The notes beneath the pieces were generated by a model. The model did no database searches. It was not told the DNA's origin and worked only from the letters and a program-made list of their open reading frames with translations. A stretch of 64,000 nucleotides of DNA from Strigamia acuminata (lineage: Eukaryota; Arthropoda; Chilopoda; Geophilomorpha; Linotaeniidae): contig OX442314.1 of NCBI GenBank assembly GCA_949358305.1, forward strand, positions 53,391,369 through 53,455,368, written 5' to 3'. The position numbers and the translations under genes were made by a program. Below, in pieces: positions 30,201 through 40,145 of the stretch (position 1 is the stretch's first letter; each line of letters starts with the position of its first letter).

Positions 30201-32740
30201 AAACCTGATATACACCAAAAATAAAATCACCAATTACCTGCTGAGCGATTTCCAGGTGTAGCTTTGCGAAATGAATGGCATTATCATGGTCGCCAAGTGC
30301 ACAATGCGCATTTCCTAAACTCCAATAAGCTCTAGCTTCCCCGATTTTATCCTGAAGTTCCTGGGCTATTCTCAGGTGCCTCATGTGATACTCGATCGCT
30401 ACCGCATAATCGCCCAATAGCGCATAAGTATTGCCCAAACTGTAACACGCCTGTGCTTCCACCGCCCGATCGTTTAATTCCTGCGCCAACATGAGACTCC
30501 GTCTAGAAAATAAAAGTGGTTTAGTGCCCCTTTTGGAGTTTGGGTCTATTTGTACGCACTTGTAGTTATCTGCGGCCATTTCGAATTCTCCTAAAAAAAT
30601 ATAGGCGTTTCCTAGGTTGGTGTGGGCTCTTCGTTCTGCCGCTTTGTCGCCAAACTCTTTGGCTATTTTTAAACGCTGGTGTAATCAAGTGAATTACGGT
30701 TAGTGGTTTAGATTGGTAAAATGGGGTTTTATGTACTTCTTTGTGATATGTAACTGCCAGAGAAAAATTGCCAAGTAGGTAATAGGTATTTCCTAGATTG
30801 CCATAAGAGCGACCTTGTGCAAATCGGTCGCCTAGTTCCGTAACCAATTGCAAATTAGCTCTGAAATGAATGGGAAAATGATGATATTACGTAGAAAAAT
30901 CGATTATTTCGCTTAAAATTAGATAAAGAAATCGATTATTCGGCTAAAAATTGATGATTTTAGACAAAAAAAATCGATTACCTCGCTTAAAATTGACGGT
31001 TTTGCACCGAAAAATCGACTATACGGCTTAAATTGATAATTTTAGTCAGAAAAATCGATTACTTCGTTTAAAATTGACGGTTTTAGCCCGAAAAATCAAC
31101 TGCACGGCTTAAATTGATAATTTCAGTCAGAAAAACCAATCATTCGGCTTAAAATTGATGATTTCTGACCAAAAAATCAATTTTTTTTTTTTACTTAAAA
31201 TTTACGATTTTAGACTGAAAAACCAATCTTGAAAATGATGATATTACGTAGAAAAATCGATTATTTCGCTTAAAATTAGATAAAGAAATCGATTATTCGG
31301 CTAAAAATTGATGATTTTAGACAAAAAAAATCGATTACCTCGCTTAAAATTGACACTTTTGCACCGAAAAATCGACTATACGGCTTAAATTGATAATTTT
31401 AGTCAGAAAAATCGATTACTTCGTTTAAAATTGACGGTTTTAGCCCGAAAAATCAACTGCACGGCTTAAATTGATAATTTCAGTCAGAAAAACCAATCAT
31501 TCGGCTTAAAATTGATGATTTCTGACCGAAAAATTGACTTTTTTTTTTACTTAAAATTTACGATTTTAGACCGAAAAACCAATCTTACGGCTAAAACTTG
31601 ATAATTTTAGACAAAAAAAAATCAATTTCTTGGCCTCGAAAAACTACAATTTTGTCAGCATAAACTGAATACGCACGTATAATATTCTACTGCTTGCTGC
31701 AATGATCGCTTTACTTCCTCTGGAAATTCTGACGGTTCCTGGTTCCCTAATTTCCCGATATGTTTTCCCTTTGCGTGATAAACGTTTCCCAAGTTGTACA
31801 AAGCTCGAGCCTCACCGACCTAAATGCAAAAAAAAAAAAAATCTCTCAAAACAAACAAAACAAAAACAAAAACAAAAAAACAAAACAAAAAAAACAAAAA
31901 AAAAAAAAAAATCAATCACTTTATCATCCAATTCATTTGATATGTCCAAATGGCGCCGACAATACAAAATGGCATCATCAAATTTCCCAATAACCTTCAA
32001 CGTATTTCCTAAATTCCCACTCGCTTTCGCCTCACCGAGTTTATCGCCAATTTTCCTGCAATTAAATCAAATTTATTCGACACCGTAGAAACGGGGTTCC
32101 GTAATAATAACAGCGGAAATAAATGACAATTTTAAAAGGATACCACACATCACTGAATAAATAACCACGGAAGCACAACTTCAGCTGGTTGAATTACCGC
32201 GGAATTTAAAAAATTAAAAATTAAAAAAAAAAGCCGCACATGCAAAACTTGCAAAACTTGCAAAAACTAGCTGTTCACCCGCAGAATGAAAAATCACTCA
32301 AAACCATAATTCAGACAAATGTAAAACAGATAAATATAAAAATACATTTTTGCAAATCTAAACCAAACACATAACGCAACCAAACCAAAAATTTAACCCA
32401 AACCAAACGCTAATTCGGCCAATACAATTTTAATTTTAATTTTAAGTAAAACTGATCAACCAAAATGGGGTTCGTAGAAAGGGCCCCGTGTGCTCCACAT
32501 TGCGAATATTCACCTCGCCAACGCCAGATCTTGTTTGTGACATTCCACGGCCTTATTATATTCGCCCAAGTAAAAGTTAGCATTTCCCAATTGCGAGTAA
32601 ATTGCACTCAGTGTCTGCAGATCGTCAGTGCTGGCTGTGATAGCTGCCTCCAGATATTCCGATCCAATACGGTATTCGCCTCCTTTGCACAATCGTTCGC
32701 CTTCCAGAGCCAATTCGATGCAGGCGAGTTTCGAAGCCAT
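27253..32740 (-). CDS. pins: Partner of Inscuteable / LGN (GPSM2), 619 codons in 11 exons
   Basis: Coding exons on the minus strand: 32740-32514, 32055-31920, 31819-31677, 30860-30737, 30675-30560, 30502-30238, 29316-29223, 29161-29025, 28963-28807, 28701-28499, 27510-27253. All borders are GT/AG, phases agree and the sum is 1860 nt. The N-terminus (ACIELALEGERLCKGG, TLSAIYSQLGNANFYLGEY) starts eight TPR repeats through exon 6-7 (SLGNTYALLGDYAVAIEYH). The C-terminus has four GoLoco motifs: TFFELISHFQSKRMDDQR, DDFFDMIAGFQSKRLDEQR, one split by the last intron (GFFDLLMRCQ + GTRIEDQR), and DEDFFGLIMRLQSGRIDDQR. Known role: TPRs bind Inscuteable or Mud/NuMA and GoLocos bind G-alpha-i-GDP at the cortex, orienting the spindle in asymmetric division. 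Fly Pins has three GoLocos, vertebrate LGN four. A 5' UTR exon donor (CAG/GTAAGC) is at 32983. It shares a 5' intergenic region with TSG101. Confidence 0.95.
27885..28242. mobile_element. hAT-type MITE in the last pins intron
   Basis: CAGTGTTGTATC at the left and its exact complement GATACAACACTG at the right. The flanking 8-mers CAAAAGCT and CTAAAGCT match at 7 of 8 (target duplication). The interior is full of GTGAACTT/AAGTTCAC inverted motifs and is non-coding. Confidence 0.8.
29881..30038. mobile_element. MITE with CCGGCGTTTA-like units in a pins intron
   Basis: It starts TTACCGTACGGCC and ends GGCAGTACGGTAA. The body is made of diverged copies of a GGCGTTTAAT-type decamer. Flanking sequence is also inverted (GTTTGAAAATTCAA on both sides), so the true inverted repeat may be longer. 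A relative lies at 44898-45213. Confidence 0.7.
30872..31600. repeat. Duplicated AT-rich minisatellite in a pins intron
   Basis: Diverged units of about 55-60 bp (AAATCGATTA..TCGCTTAAAATTGA) form a block of about 355 bp. The block is repeated almost exactly starting at about 31231 (shared GAAAATGATGATATTACGTA start). Non-coding. Confidence 0.8.
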
Positions 32741-33506
32741 TCTGTGTAGTCGCAACTAACCTGTGTCCAACTGTAAACAAAAACAAAAGTTGAGTGAGAA
32801 AAGCAGATCGAAAAAAAAATGTACACTGACCTCAAAACAAAGTGATGTAAACAAAGGCGTGAAAATGGAATGGTAGAAAAATGGAAAACTGCGGATAATG
32901 CACAAGTTTGGATCGAATTAATACATCAAATTAATACGTCAAACGACCTCGCCCGCATCGATCGAATCACTTCTTAGCTTACCTGAAAATAGTCGTTGGA
33001 TTTTGACGCTGATATAAGAAACCGTGGAAAGCACTGAAGTAATTTGAGACTGACTGACGTCATTTCAGCTTTTACGTCACATGACTTTTTACTGAAGGTC
33101 AGGGTGCGCTACTTTTACTGCGCATGTGCTGTTAGATTTTCCAGTTCACTTTTCACGTTTTGAATACAATGATTCACTAAAATTCCCACCTCCAATGGAC
33201 TGGAATGTGAAACTAAAATGACTCACACTGCCATCTGCCTCGACTCGTCGCTGCATGCATCTACAAATTTCAACGGTAATATTTCGCTATCTGAATTTTC
33301 TACGCTAAAAATCTTGCTAATAATTACCATATCAACCATTTTCAAACAGATATTCGCGATTACAAGTGGAGATAAATTAGATATTAAGGTTAGTGACCTA
33401 GTTAAGGCTGAAACTGTTAACAAAAATCAATACATCCGTCACAGAGCACAGTGACCGAATTCTCTAAAAATTCCTCACGATAAACCGGTGAAAATACAAA
33501 ACCACA
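32741..33506. promoter_or_regulatory. Shared divergent promoter region of pins and TSG101
   Basis: It holds the pins 5' UTR (non-coding exon ending at 32983 with a consensus donor, and an acceptor at 32771-32772) and the TSG101 5' UTR. A 78-codon upstream ORF (33218-33454, ATG in AAAATGACT context) precedes the TSG101 start. The start sites are probably near 33030-33200, but no clear TATA box is seen. Confidence 0.5.
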
Positions 33507-34829
33507 ATGCCTCACCAAGGAAGTGAGACCCTGCAACAACTGAACAAATACTACCGTAATGCAGAATTGACTAAACGGGACATCATGCAGGCTCTAATGG
33601 CCTACAAAGGTCTAGTCCCCAAATGGGATGCATTTATGTTCACCAATGGAGAGAAAAAGGACCTAGTCTGCTTGGATGGAACAATTCCCATCAGTTACAA
33701 AAGTGCGACATACAACATCCCCATTTGTGTGTGGCTGATTGAAACCCATCCATACAATGCACCCATGTGCTATGTCAAACCCACCAGTGATATGCAGATC
33801 AAGGTGTCCCACCATGTCGACCAAACAGGCAAAATCTACCTCCCATACCTCCACGAGTGGAAACACAATTCTTCGGACCTCATCGGTCTGATCCAAGTCA
33901 TGATAATGACTTTCGGTGACCATCCGCCGGTTTATTCAAAATCTAGATCATCACACAGAAACAGCAGTAGCCACAACTACTCCAATTACTCCTCCAGAGG
34001 GGCCCCATTGGCTCCAACATACGTATCCAGCGTGGCTCCCCAGCCCCAGCCACAACCACAGCCGATGCAGCCGTATCCCGCTTACCCGGCCTATCCCCAG
34101 CAACCATCCAACATGTCTATGTCCATGCCATCAATGCCAACTCAGATGCCAGCAAACAATTACAAGTATGCCCCTTTGCCCAGTTACCCTTCGGTAGCAA
34201 GCGGATACCCTTATCCGGGGTATCCCATTGCCGCTAGCCCACCGGTCTATCCGGGGTCTTCGCCGTACGCTAATTATCCGGCCAACATGGGACACGTACA
34301 ACAGCCTCCTAGTAACACCGGTACCATCTCCGATGACCACATCAAGGCTTCCATGTTGTCTGCGGTCGAGGATAAGATGAAGCGGAAGCTTCGCGACGTC
34401 TTTTCTCAAGCACAGGCCGAAATGGAAGTTTTGAGACGGACGAGTGACGAGTTGAATCAGGGAAAGACCAAGTTGGAAAGTATGATTAATAAGTTGGAGG
34501 ATGAGCAACTGCAGTTGGAGAGGAACGTTGTGGTTCTTCGGGACAAGAAGGAGGCGATGACTAATCTTCTAGGGAAGTTGGAAAACCAAGAGTCGGTGGA
34601 TGTGGACGAGGCTGTCGTTACCACGACTCCATTGTACAAACAGTTGTTGACTTTGTTTGCCGAGGAGAATGCTACCGAAGATGCTATTTATTATTTGGGC
34701 GAGGCTTTGCGGAAGGGAATTTTAGATTTGGATTTGTTTTTGAAGCATGTGAGGGATCTTTCGCGTAAACAGTTTACTCTTCGCGCTTTAATGCACAAGT
34801 GCAGGGAAAAGGCTAATTTTCCTTGTTAA
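33507..34829 (+). CDS. TSG101: TSG101, ESCRT-I subunit, 440 aa
   Basis: Single uninterrupted ORF. Residues about 10-145 are the UEV domain (YNIPICVWLIETHPYNAP, CYVKPTSDMQIKV, GKIYLPYLHEWKHNSSDLIG, FGDHPPVYS). UEV resembles E2 enzymes but lacks the catalytic Cys; it binds ubiquitin and P(T/S)AP motifs. Residues 155-290 are a Pro/Ser/Tyr/Gln-rich linker, 300-370 a coiled coil, and about 375-440 the steadiness box (TEDAIYYLGEALRKG, FLKHVRDLSRKQFTLRALM). ESCRT-I sorts ubiquitinated cargo at endosomes and acts in budding and cytokinesis. The length is close to fly and human homologues. ATG at 33507 in context CCACAATGC. It lies head-to-head with pins. An intronless coding region is notable, but the flanking UTR argues against a retrocopy. 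Confidence 0.96.
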   Translation: MPHQGSETLQQLNKYYRNAELTKRDIMQALMAYKGLVPKWDAFMFTNGEKKDLVCLDGTIPISYKSATYNIPICVWLIETHPYNAPMCYVKPTSDMQIKVSHHVDQTGKIYLPYLHEWKHNSSDLIGLIQVMIMTFGDHPPVYSKSRSSHRNSSSHNYSNYSSRGAPLAPTYVSSVAPQPQPQPQPMQPYPAYPAYPQQPSNMSMSMPSMPTQMPANNYKYAPLPSYPSVASGYPYPGYPIAASPPVYPGSSPYANYPANMGHVQQPPSNTGTISDDHIKASMLSAVEDKMKRKLRDVFSQAQAEMEVLRRTSDELNQGKTKLESMINKLEDEQLQLERNVVVLRDKKEAMTNLLGKLENQESVDVDEAVVTTTPLYKQLLTLFAEENATEDAIYYLGEALRKGILDLDLFLKHVRDLSRKQFTLRALMHKCREKANFPC

Positions 34830-34878
34830 ATTATTCAGAATCTCTTTTGATACTTCGAATATTCGTGCTTGAATCAAC

Positions 34879-35583
34879 AGTAGCTGTTTTCAAAAACTAA
34901 AATATTTTGTGTTTTACTTCAATTTTAAACTAAAAGTGACATCATTTCTTGTTTAAACCCACGTTAAAACTTAAAATACACTAGGCGCATTCAATAACTT
35001 CTCGTCTAAATTTTCGTCTCGCACGAATTTTTAGACGAAAAGCCTCGTTTTTGAATGCAATCGTTTATTTAGCAAATAAACGATTGTTTAACTCTGGTTT
35101 AACTGCCAAACTTGATCTGGGATTCCAGATCAAGTTCTAGGTCATATCCCGCTGCAAGTTGCATACGGGTATTTATTTCAAGTCGCATACGGTATTTATT
35201 TCGAGATTTTTTTTCCTTCGCATTTTTCTATTGTTTCAATCCCTAATTATTACTATGGTGATGATTATTATCGTCATTCACTACAAAAAAATTTAGAACA
35301 GCTGGAAAATTGTACTTATATCTCCGATCGTCGCGATCGATCTAACGGAGATTCAAGATGGCTGCCAACAATACCCGATTTGCACGAGTTTTCTCGTGGC
35401 ACGAAGATTTAAACGACCTAAAAAGGTCGTGTATTTTCAGCCCGTTTAAACCCGTTTGCACGAGCTTTTAAACGAGAATCTCGTTTAAAAGTTCGTGGAA
35501 ACGGGTTTAAACGACCGTTTTAGAGTTTTTGAATGCGCCTAGTGAAACTAAAATTGTTATTTTTATTTTTGAATGCAGCTACT
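34879..35583. mobile_element. Nested MITEs of one family
   Basis: The inner element 34979-35544 has ends CACTAGGCGCATTCAA and TTGAATGCGCCTAGTG with a long imperfect palindrome (CGTTTAAA..TTTAAACG). It sits inside a second, more decayed pair of ends: AGTAGCTGTTTTCAAAAAC near 34882 and TTTTTGAATGCAGCTACT near 35565. A third member, 45244-45370, has ends TAGCTGCATTCAAAAACTC. All share the TGCATTCAAAAAC core. Non-coding; target duplications unclear. Between TSG101 and this block (34830-34878) lies the TSG101 3' UTR. Confidence 0.7.
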
Positions 35584-36030
35584 ATCGGTCGAAAGGCCTT
35601 TGGAATTGCAACATACGTAAATGGCATTAAACTGTCAAACACAAATTAAAGAAGTGATACGCATAAGAAATAGAGATACTGTATTAAATAACGTATCTTA
35701 ATTTGTGTTAATCTCTTTGCACTTGTTCTAAACAAGGAAATGGACACTTAACGCAAGAAAATTTCTCTTGAAATTAAAAGCTTATTTTCCACCGGTAAAT
35801 AGATACCACATTTTATCGATTAAGAGTCGCACTCGAATTGTAGCCGCGGCTGAGACACAGAGAATACCGTAATTTTGCAAAAGTACGATATTGTTTCCGT
35901 ATTTAACCTCGCGAACGATACCGTATATACGCTTTGTTCGTGACATCCAGACTTCGTTTGTTACATTAAACAAATGTTACAAACGAAAAACTGAGATTGT
36001 AATTGCTGACAAAAATGACAGTTTTGAATA
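35584..36030. other. Intergenic, no gene recognised
   Basis: Only a 63-codon minus ORF (35782-35973) without known motif. Confidence 0.4.
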
Positions 36031-36525
36031 GGGGCCGTCCATAAATTACGTAACGCCTGGAGGGGGGGGAGGGGGTTTCAAATTTTGTTACAGGTTGTTA
36101 CAACGGGGAGGGGGGGGGGGTTCTTAATAATGTTATGTAAGAAATTTTTTTTTAACATTTTTGAAAATTTTTGAAAATTTTTGAAAATTTTTGAAAATTT
36201 TTGAAAAATTTTGAAAATTTTTGAAAAATTTTGAAAATTTTTGAAAAATTTTGAAAATTTTTGAAAAATTTTGAAAATTTTTGAAAAATTTTGAAAAATT
36301 TTGAAAATTTTTGAAAACTTGAAAACTTTTGAAAACTTTTGAAAACTTTTGTAAATTTTTGTATTATAAGCTTGTATCAATTTTTTTTTTGAGGGGGGGG
36401 TGATGAGTTTTGTTACGTAATATTCTAGGGGGGGGGGGGTTGTGGATTTGTTACGACCTTGTTACAAGGGGGGGAGGGGGTCTAAAAATCTAAAAATCAG
36501 CGTAACGTAATTTATGGACGGCCCC
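36031..36525. mobile_element. MITE with GGGGCCGTCC ends and G-runs
   Basis: Inverted ends GGGGCCGTCCATAAATTACG and its complement, flanked by ATA on both sides (3-bp duplication, as in PIF/Harbinger-type elements). The interior holds runs of 8 to 11 G on the plus strand in two arrays (36060-36120 and 36390-36480) around a decamer array TTTTTGAAAA (about 36150-36350). Any ORF through the array is a by-product. Confidence 0.85.
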
Positions 36526-37219
36526 ATACGAGCCGCGGTTCTTAATCGATAAAATACGGTATTTGTTTTTAATGCATGTCCAGTAAGTAGATTTTAAGTT
36601 TGTAAACATTTATATTACAAATCTTGTATAACTGATCGTGCATTTCAGTTCAATTTGAACACTGCTGCTAGTCTGCTACTATACTATAACAGAAAGCGGA
36701 GATACCATCTTGTATTTATTTATTACCACAGTATAGGCATTTTGATAACATTTTTTAAAAAATGTTTAACATAAATAGAAAATTTAGTATAGAAACTTAA
36801 TTTATTCAATTATGTTGATATTTCTTTTTGAGAATATTTTACCATTTTATATATTTTACCACTTTGTATACAAATCAGAAAATTCAGAGTGAACTATTAT
36901 ATAGATGTTGGTTTACTGCACTTCTTTGTTGTAATGTATTTTTCATTTCAAAACTTGTAACTGGTTGTACTTTGTGTGTGTGTGTGGGTGTTTATTTATA
37001 CCGATTTCTATTTAGGATTTGTTAAATTTGTACGTTTTAACATTTATTAATCAAATATTTAATACTAACTTTATACGTGCCCTAGAAACTTTACTAATGC
37101 CGGTTGATACCACTACTGTGTTGTATGTTCTGTCTGTGATATGGTGAATTGATAGTATTCTGTTTTTCATTACAGATGAGTTTAGCTGTGTTTAGAAACT
37201 TTTTTCATGTTTTTAAACG

Positions 37220-37716
37220 ATAACTGCATTCAAAACGTCATTTAGACTAAACTACAGAGCTCTGAGTGACAGAGAAATAGAAGCTCTGGCAAACCAAGTA
37301 AATTTGAATAAATATATAATGAAATTAAACTTTAAAAATTATTTTATTTGTTATTATTTGTTATTTGTTAGTCAGAAAATTATACATCAATCACTTCAAA
37401 GGTATTAAATAATTAAAAAATATTATATATTTTTTTTCATGTTTGACAATAATATTTTGATTATTTTTGCTTGAAAATAATTAAAATATACATTTGTGAT
37501 CATATTGTTTTCAATTTCAGCTAGCTTCTGTTGATGAAGACACATCATCTGCATATCTGGAAGTAAAAGAACAAATTATTTACATTTAAAATAAAACAAA
37601 TATGATTTTACACACGTTTTTCTTACATTTCAGGTGTCACTGCCTGAAGATTTTGATGATGGCCTGAGGTTGATTCAGCATTTGATGATAGCCAGTTACC
37701 TCCCACAGAAAAAGAA
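37220..37716 (+). other. Three exon-like segments, unrecognised gene or transposon
   Basis: Open segments bounded by consensus splice sites: to 37297 (NYRALSDREIEALANQ, then GTAAAT); 37521-37562 (after TTTCAG; LASVDEDTSSAYLE, then GTAAAA); 37634-37716 (after TTTCAG; VSLPEDFDDGL, then GTAATA). The reading frame shifts inside the third; the alternate frame reads VDSAFDDSQLPPTEKE. Acidic D/E/S-rich N-termini like this occur in piggyBac-type transposases, but no catalytic domain is found. The flanks 36526-37219 and 37717-38099 hold nothing recognisable. Confidence 0.3.
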
Positions 37717-38099
37717 GTAATATTTGTTGTTTTTTTTAATTTAAAAAAAAAATTATGAATTATTTAAACTATTAGAGCAGATTTATAATCTGTGGGGCCC
37801 ATTTCGCAGCTTTTGTAGGACCCTAATTAATAAAATATCCAGAAATTGTAATTTTTTCTTCAAAATTATCCAAAAACCAAAATGTGTCTGCTTTCTCTCC
37901 AGAAAAATCCAAAAATGTCGCTTCCAAACAAAACTCAGAAATTGTATTTTTCTACCAAAAAACAGAAAAATATTATTTTTACTTAAAAAAAAAACAAATT
38001 TCTATTTTTAGTTCAGTAAACTAAAAAAAAATTCATTTTTACTCAAAAAATCCAACAAATTTCTCTTTTTAGTCCAAGAAACTAAAAGACTTGAGACCA

Positions 38100-38165
38100 T
38101 TGCTGGTCATCTTCAGTGGCTACTATTGATAGTATCCATAAAGTAACCACAAAGATGACCAGCAA
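38100..38165. ncRNA. Hairpin of pre-miRNA size (candidate only)
   Basis: TTGCTGGTCATCTTCAGTGG and the distal GTAACCACAAAGATGACC pair over about 24 positions with few mismatches around an 18-base loop. It could equally be a very small foldback transposon. It lies between the CHCHD2 3' end and the exon-like segments. Confidence 0.25.
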
Positions 38166-38336
38166 CCAACGTCATAATTACATCTAAATCGGCTGAAATT
38201 TCAATATTTCCAACTAAATACTTTATTCAACATCTGTCGTTTCCATATCTACATAGTGTGATACAACTGTTAAATTACACTCTTTTTCACTTAAGCCTAA
38301 TCTAGAAGTTCACTGCAAATCCCACTAATTTAATCT

Positions 38337-39699
38337 TCAAGCAAGACCTGTATAAAAATAAACAACATTATTAACTTGAAAATTCTAATAAACAACACTT
38401 TTTTTATTTTTAATACCACTGCCCAATTTGCATTGCCTGACGGCTTCGCTGAACCCTTCGCACAGGGATAAGTCGTGCTGGTTTTGGGCGCACTCGAGAA
38501 ATTGACGGATTTCATAAGCGCAAGGACCGCTGGCGTTTTGCTGCATTGGCTGATTGTAGGCCGGTGCTGCCGCTTGTTGCTCTGCCGGTGCAGCGGGTTG
38601 CGAGTTGCCTCCGCCCATACCGCCGGTCATGGCGGCTCCAACTGTGTGGCCCTAGGAATAGGAAAAATGTTTAAAATTCTGATCCAAGCTGGGAAAAAGC
38701 AAAAAATAATTCGAACAGAAAATGTATTAAAATGCATTCATGTTCAGAAAATGTATTAAAATGCATTTATGTTCAGAAAATGTATTAAAATGCATTTTAT
38801 GTTCAGAAAATGTATTAAAATGCATTCATGTTCAGAAAATGTATTAAAATGCATTTATGTTCATAAAATGTATTAAAATGCATTTATGTTCAGAAAATGT
38901 ATTAAAATGCATTTATGTTCAGAAAATGTGTTAAAATGCATTTATGTGCACGATGATCCGATTTTTAAACTCAAAATGAAATTTTATAGCTGAATAATGC
39001 ATTTTTGTGTGCTTAAATGTAGAATTCCTGATGAAATTATCCAATTTTTGTCGAAATTCCACATAATTTTGCCGATTACCGACAGATTTTTGCCGATTAC
39101 CGACAGATTTTCATCAATTTTGCACAAATTCGGGCAAATTCTCGACATTTTTATCCAACATCGAGCGATTCACCAACAATAATGCTTAAAAACTAAACAA
39201 ATCCACCCACAATTGCCGATCCCACAGCCACTCCAGCAGCGGTTGTCGCCATCTGCGCAAACATCCCCGGCTGTCTCGGCTGCGCAGCCGCCAAAGCGGA
39301 CGGCTGAGCCGGTGCGTGTGCCGGCACACTCGATACAGGCGCTGGTGGTGGAGGCGGCCTAGAAACTGCATGGTACGGCCTGCAAAACCACATAACAAAT
39401 TAAAAATGAAAAAAAATTGAAAAAAATCGAGAAAAAAAATTAAAAATTTATCATTCTTTGGTCAAGGACACACATTCCGCCCTTACAGAGACCCCGACTG
39501 TCCTCTTTACCGTTAAGTGACCCCAAGGGGAACTCTGGGGTCACCTAAACCCCCAAATAAAAAAATTAATTCAATTTTTCTAATTGCGAAATTCCTCTTT
39601 AGGCTTAACGTCGCTCGCGTTGTTGCTCGCTTACCGGCTCTGCGGGGCCGTGGGTGACGGAGATCGACCCATTCCCATTGATCGTCCACGTCGGGGCAT
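38337..39699 (-). CDS. CHCHD2: CHCHD2 (twin CX9C mitochondrial protein), 159 aa
   Basis: Exons on the minus strand: 39699-39635, 39379-39211, 38651-38417, 38347-38337 (480 nt, phases consistent, GT/AG borders). The N-terminus is basic ([16 protein letters not shown]), suited to mitochondrial targeting. A Pro/Ala-rich segment follows, then the conserved hydrophobic stretch [14 protein letters not shown] and [11 protein letters not shown]. The C-terminus has the CHCH fold with two CX9C motifs ([11 protein letters not shown] and [11 protein letters not shown]) and ends GSGLA, close to the vertebrate end NGLA. Known role: intermembrane-space protein linked to MICOS and complex IV, also a nuclear transcription cofactor. 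The last coding exon is only 11 nt. Polyadenylation signal AATAAA (minus) at 38227-38222. Divergent from TBL2. Confidence 0.95.
38700..38950. repeat. 30-bp minisatellite in a CHCHD2 intron
   Basis: About eight units of ATGTTCAGAAAATGTATTAA plus AATGCATTT, 29-30 bp each and nearly identical, within intron 2. It is followed by a smaller repeat, TTGCCGATTACCGACAGATT (39070-39110). Confidence 0.9.
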
Positions 39700-40145
39700 T
39701 TTGTCGATTAATACTGTGAAAAAAAGAAAGGAGTAGATTAAAATCAACTCTTAAAAACGCATTTGTCTATATTTACGCTTAATACGAAGTAAAACCAAGT
39801 CGAATCGTCTAGAAAGCAATTTTAGTCGTTTCTTACGTCAGCTACAACTGGAAGTGAACACCCGTATATGACATCATCTGAAATTTATCTAATTATAATG
39901 ATAACAATTAGGGATTTTTAAATCATGAAGTCATTTAATTTACAATAAAATATATTTTTTTTTTTCTGTTTTATTATCAACCGATTAAAACACAATAATA
40001 ATACACAAATTTAATTTTTACGTTTTTTACGAATAGCCCCATTTGGGACGATGTAGTTCGATTGGTTCTAAAGACACGTGGTAAGTCACAGGATTTCTCG
40101 CAATCTGATTGGCTATCGCTACATAATAAGATCCAAAGTGCAGGC
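39700..40145. promoter_or_regulatory. Divergent promoter region of CHCHD2 and TBL2
   Basis: The 446-bp intergenic space between two oppositely oriented start codons. It contains a CACGTG E-box (40074-40079) and CTGATTGGCT and CGATTGGTT (CCAAT-type) elements near 40055-40115. No TATA box is obvious. Confidence 0.5.

Noticed and set aside
31702-32088. Plus-strand lysine-rich ORF
   Set aside because: Spans a poly-A tract in a pins intron and the reverse of pins exons; not a gene.
33218-33454. Protein-coding gene of 78 codons upstream of TSG101
   Set aside because: Lies in the 5' UTR region with no known motif; treated as a possible upstream ORF only.
36078-36380. 100-codon ORF of KIFKIFQKFSK repeats
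   Set aside because: Reads through the TTTTTGAAAA array inside a MITE; low complexity only.
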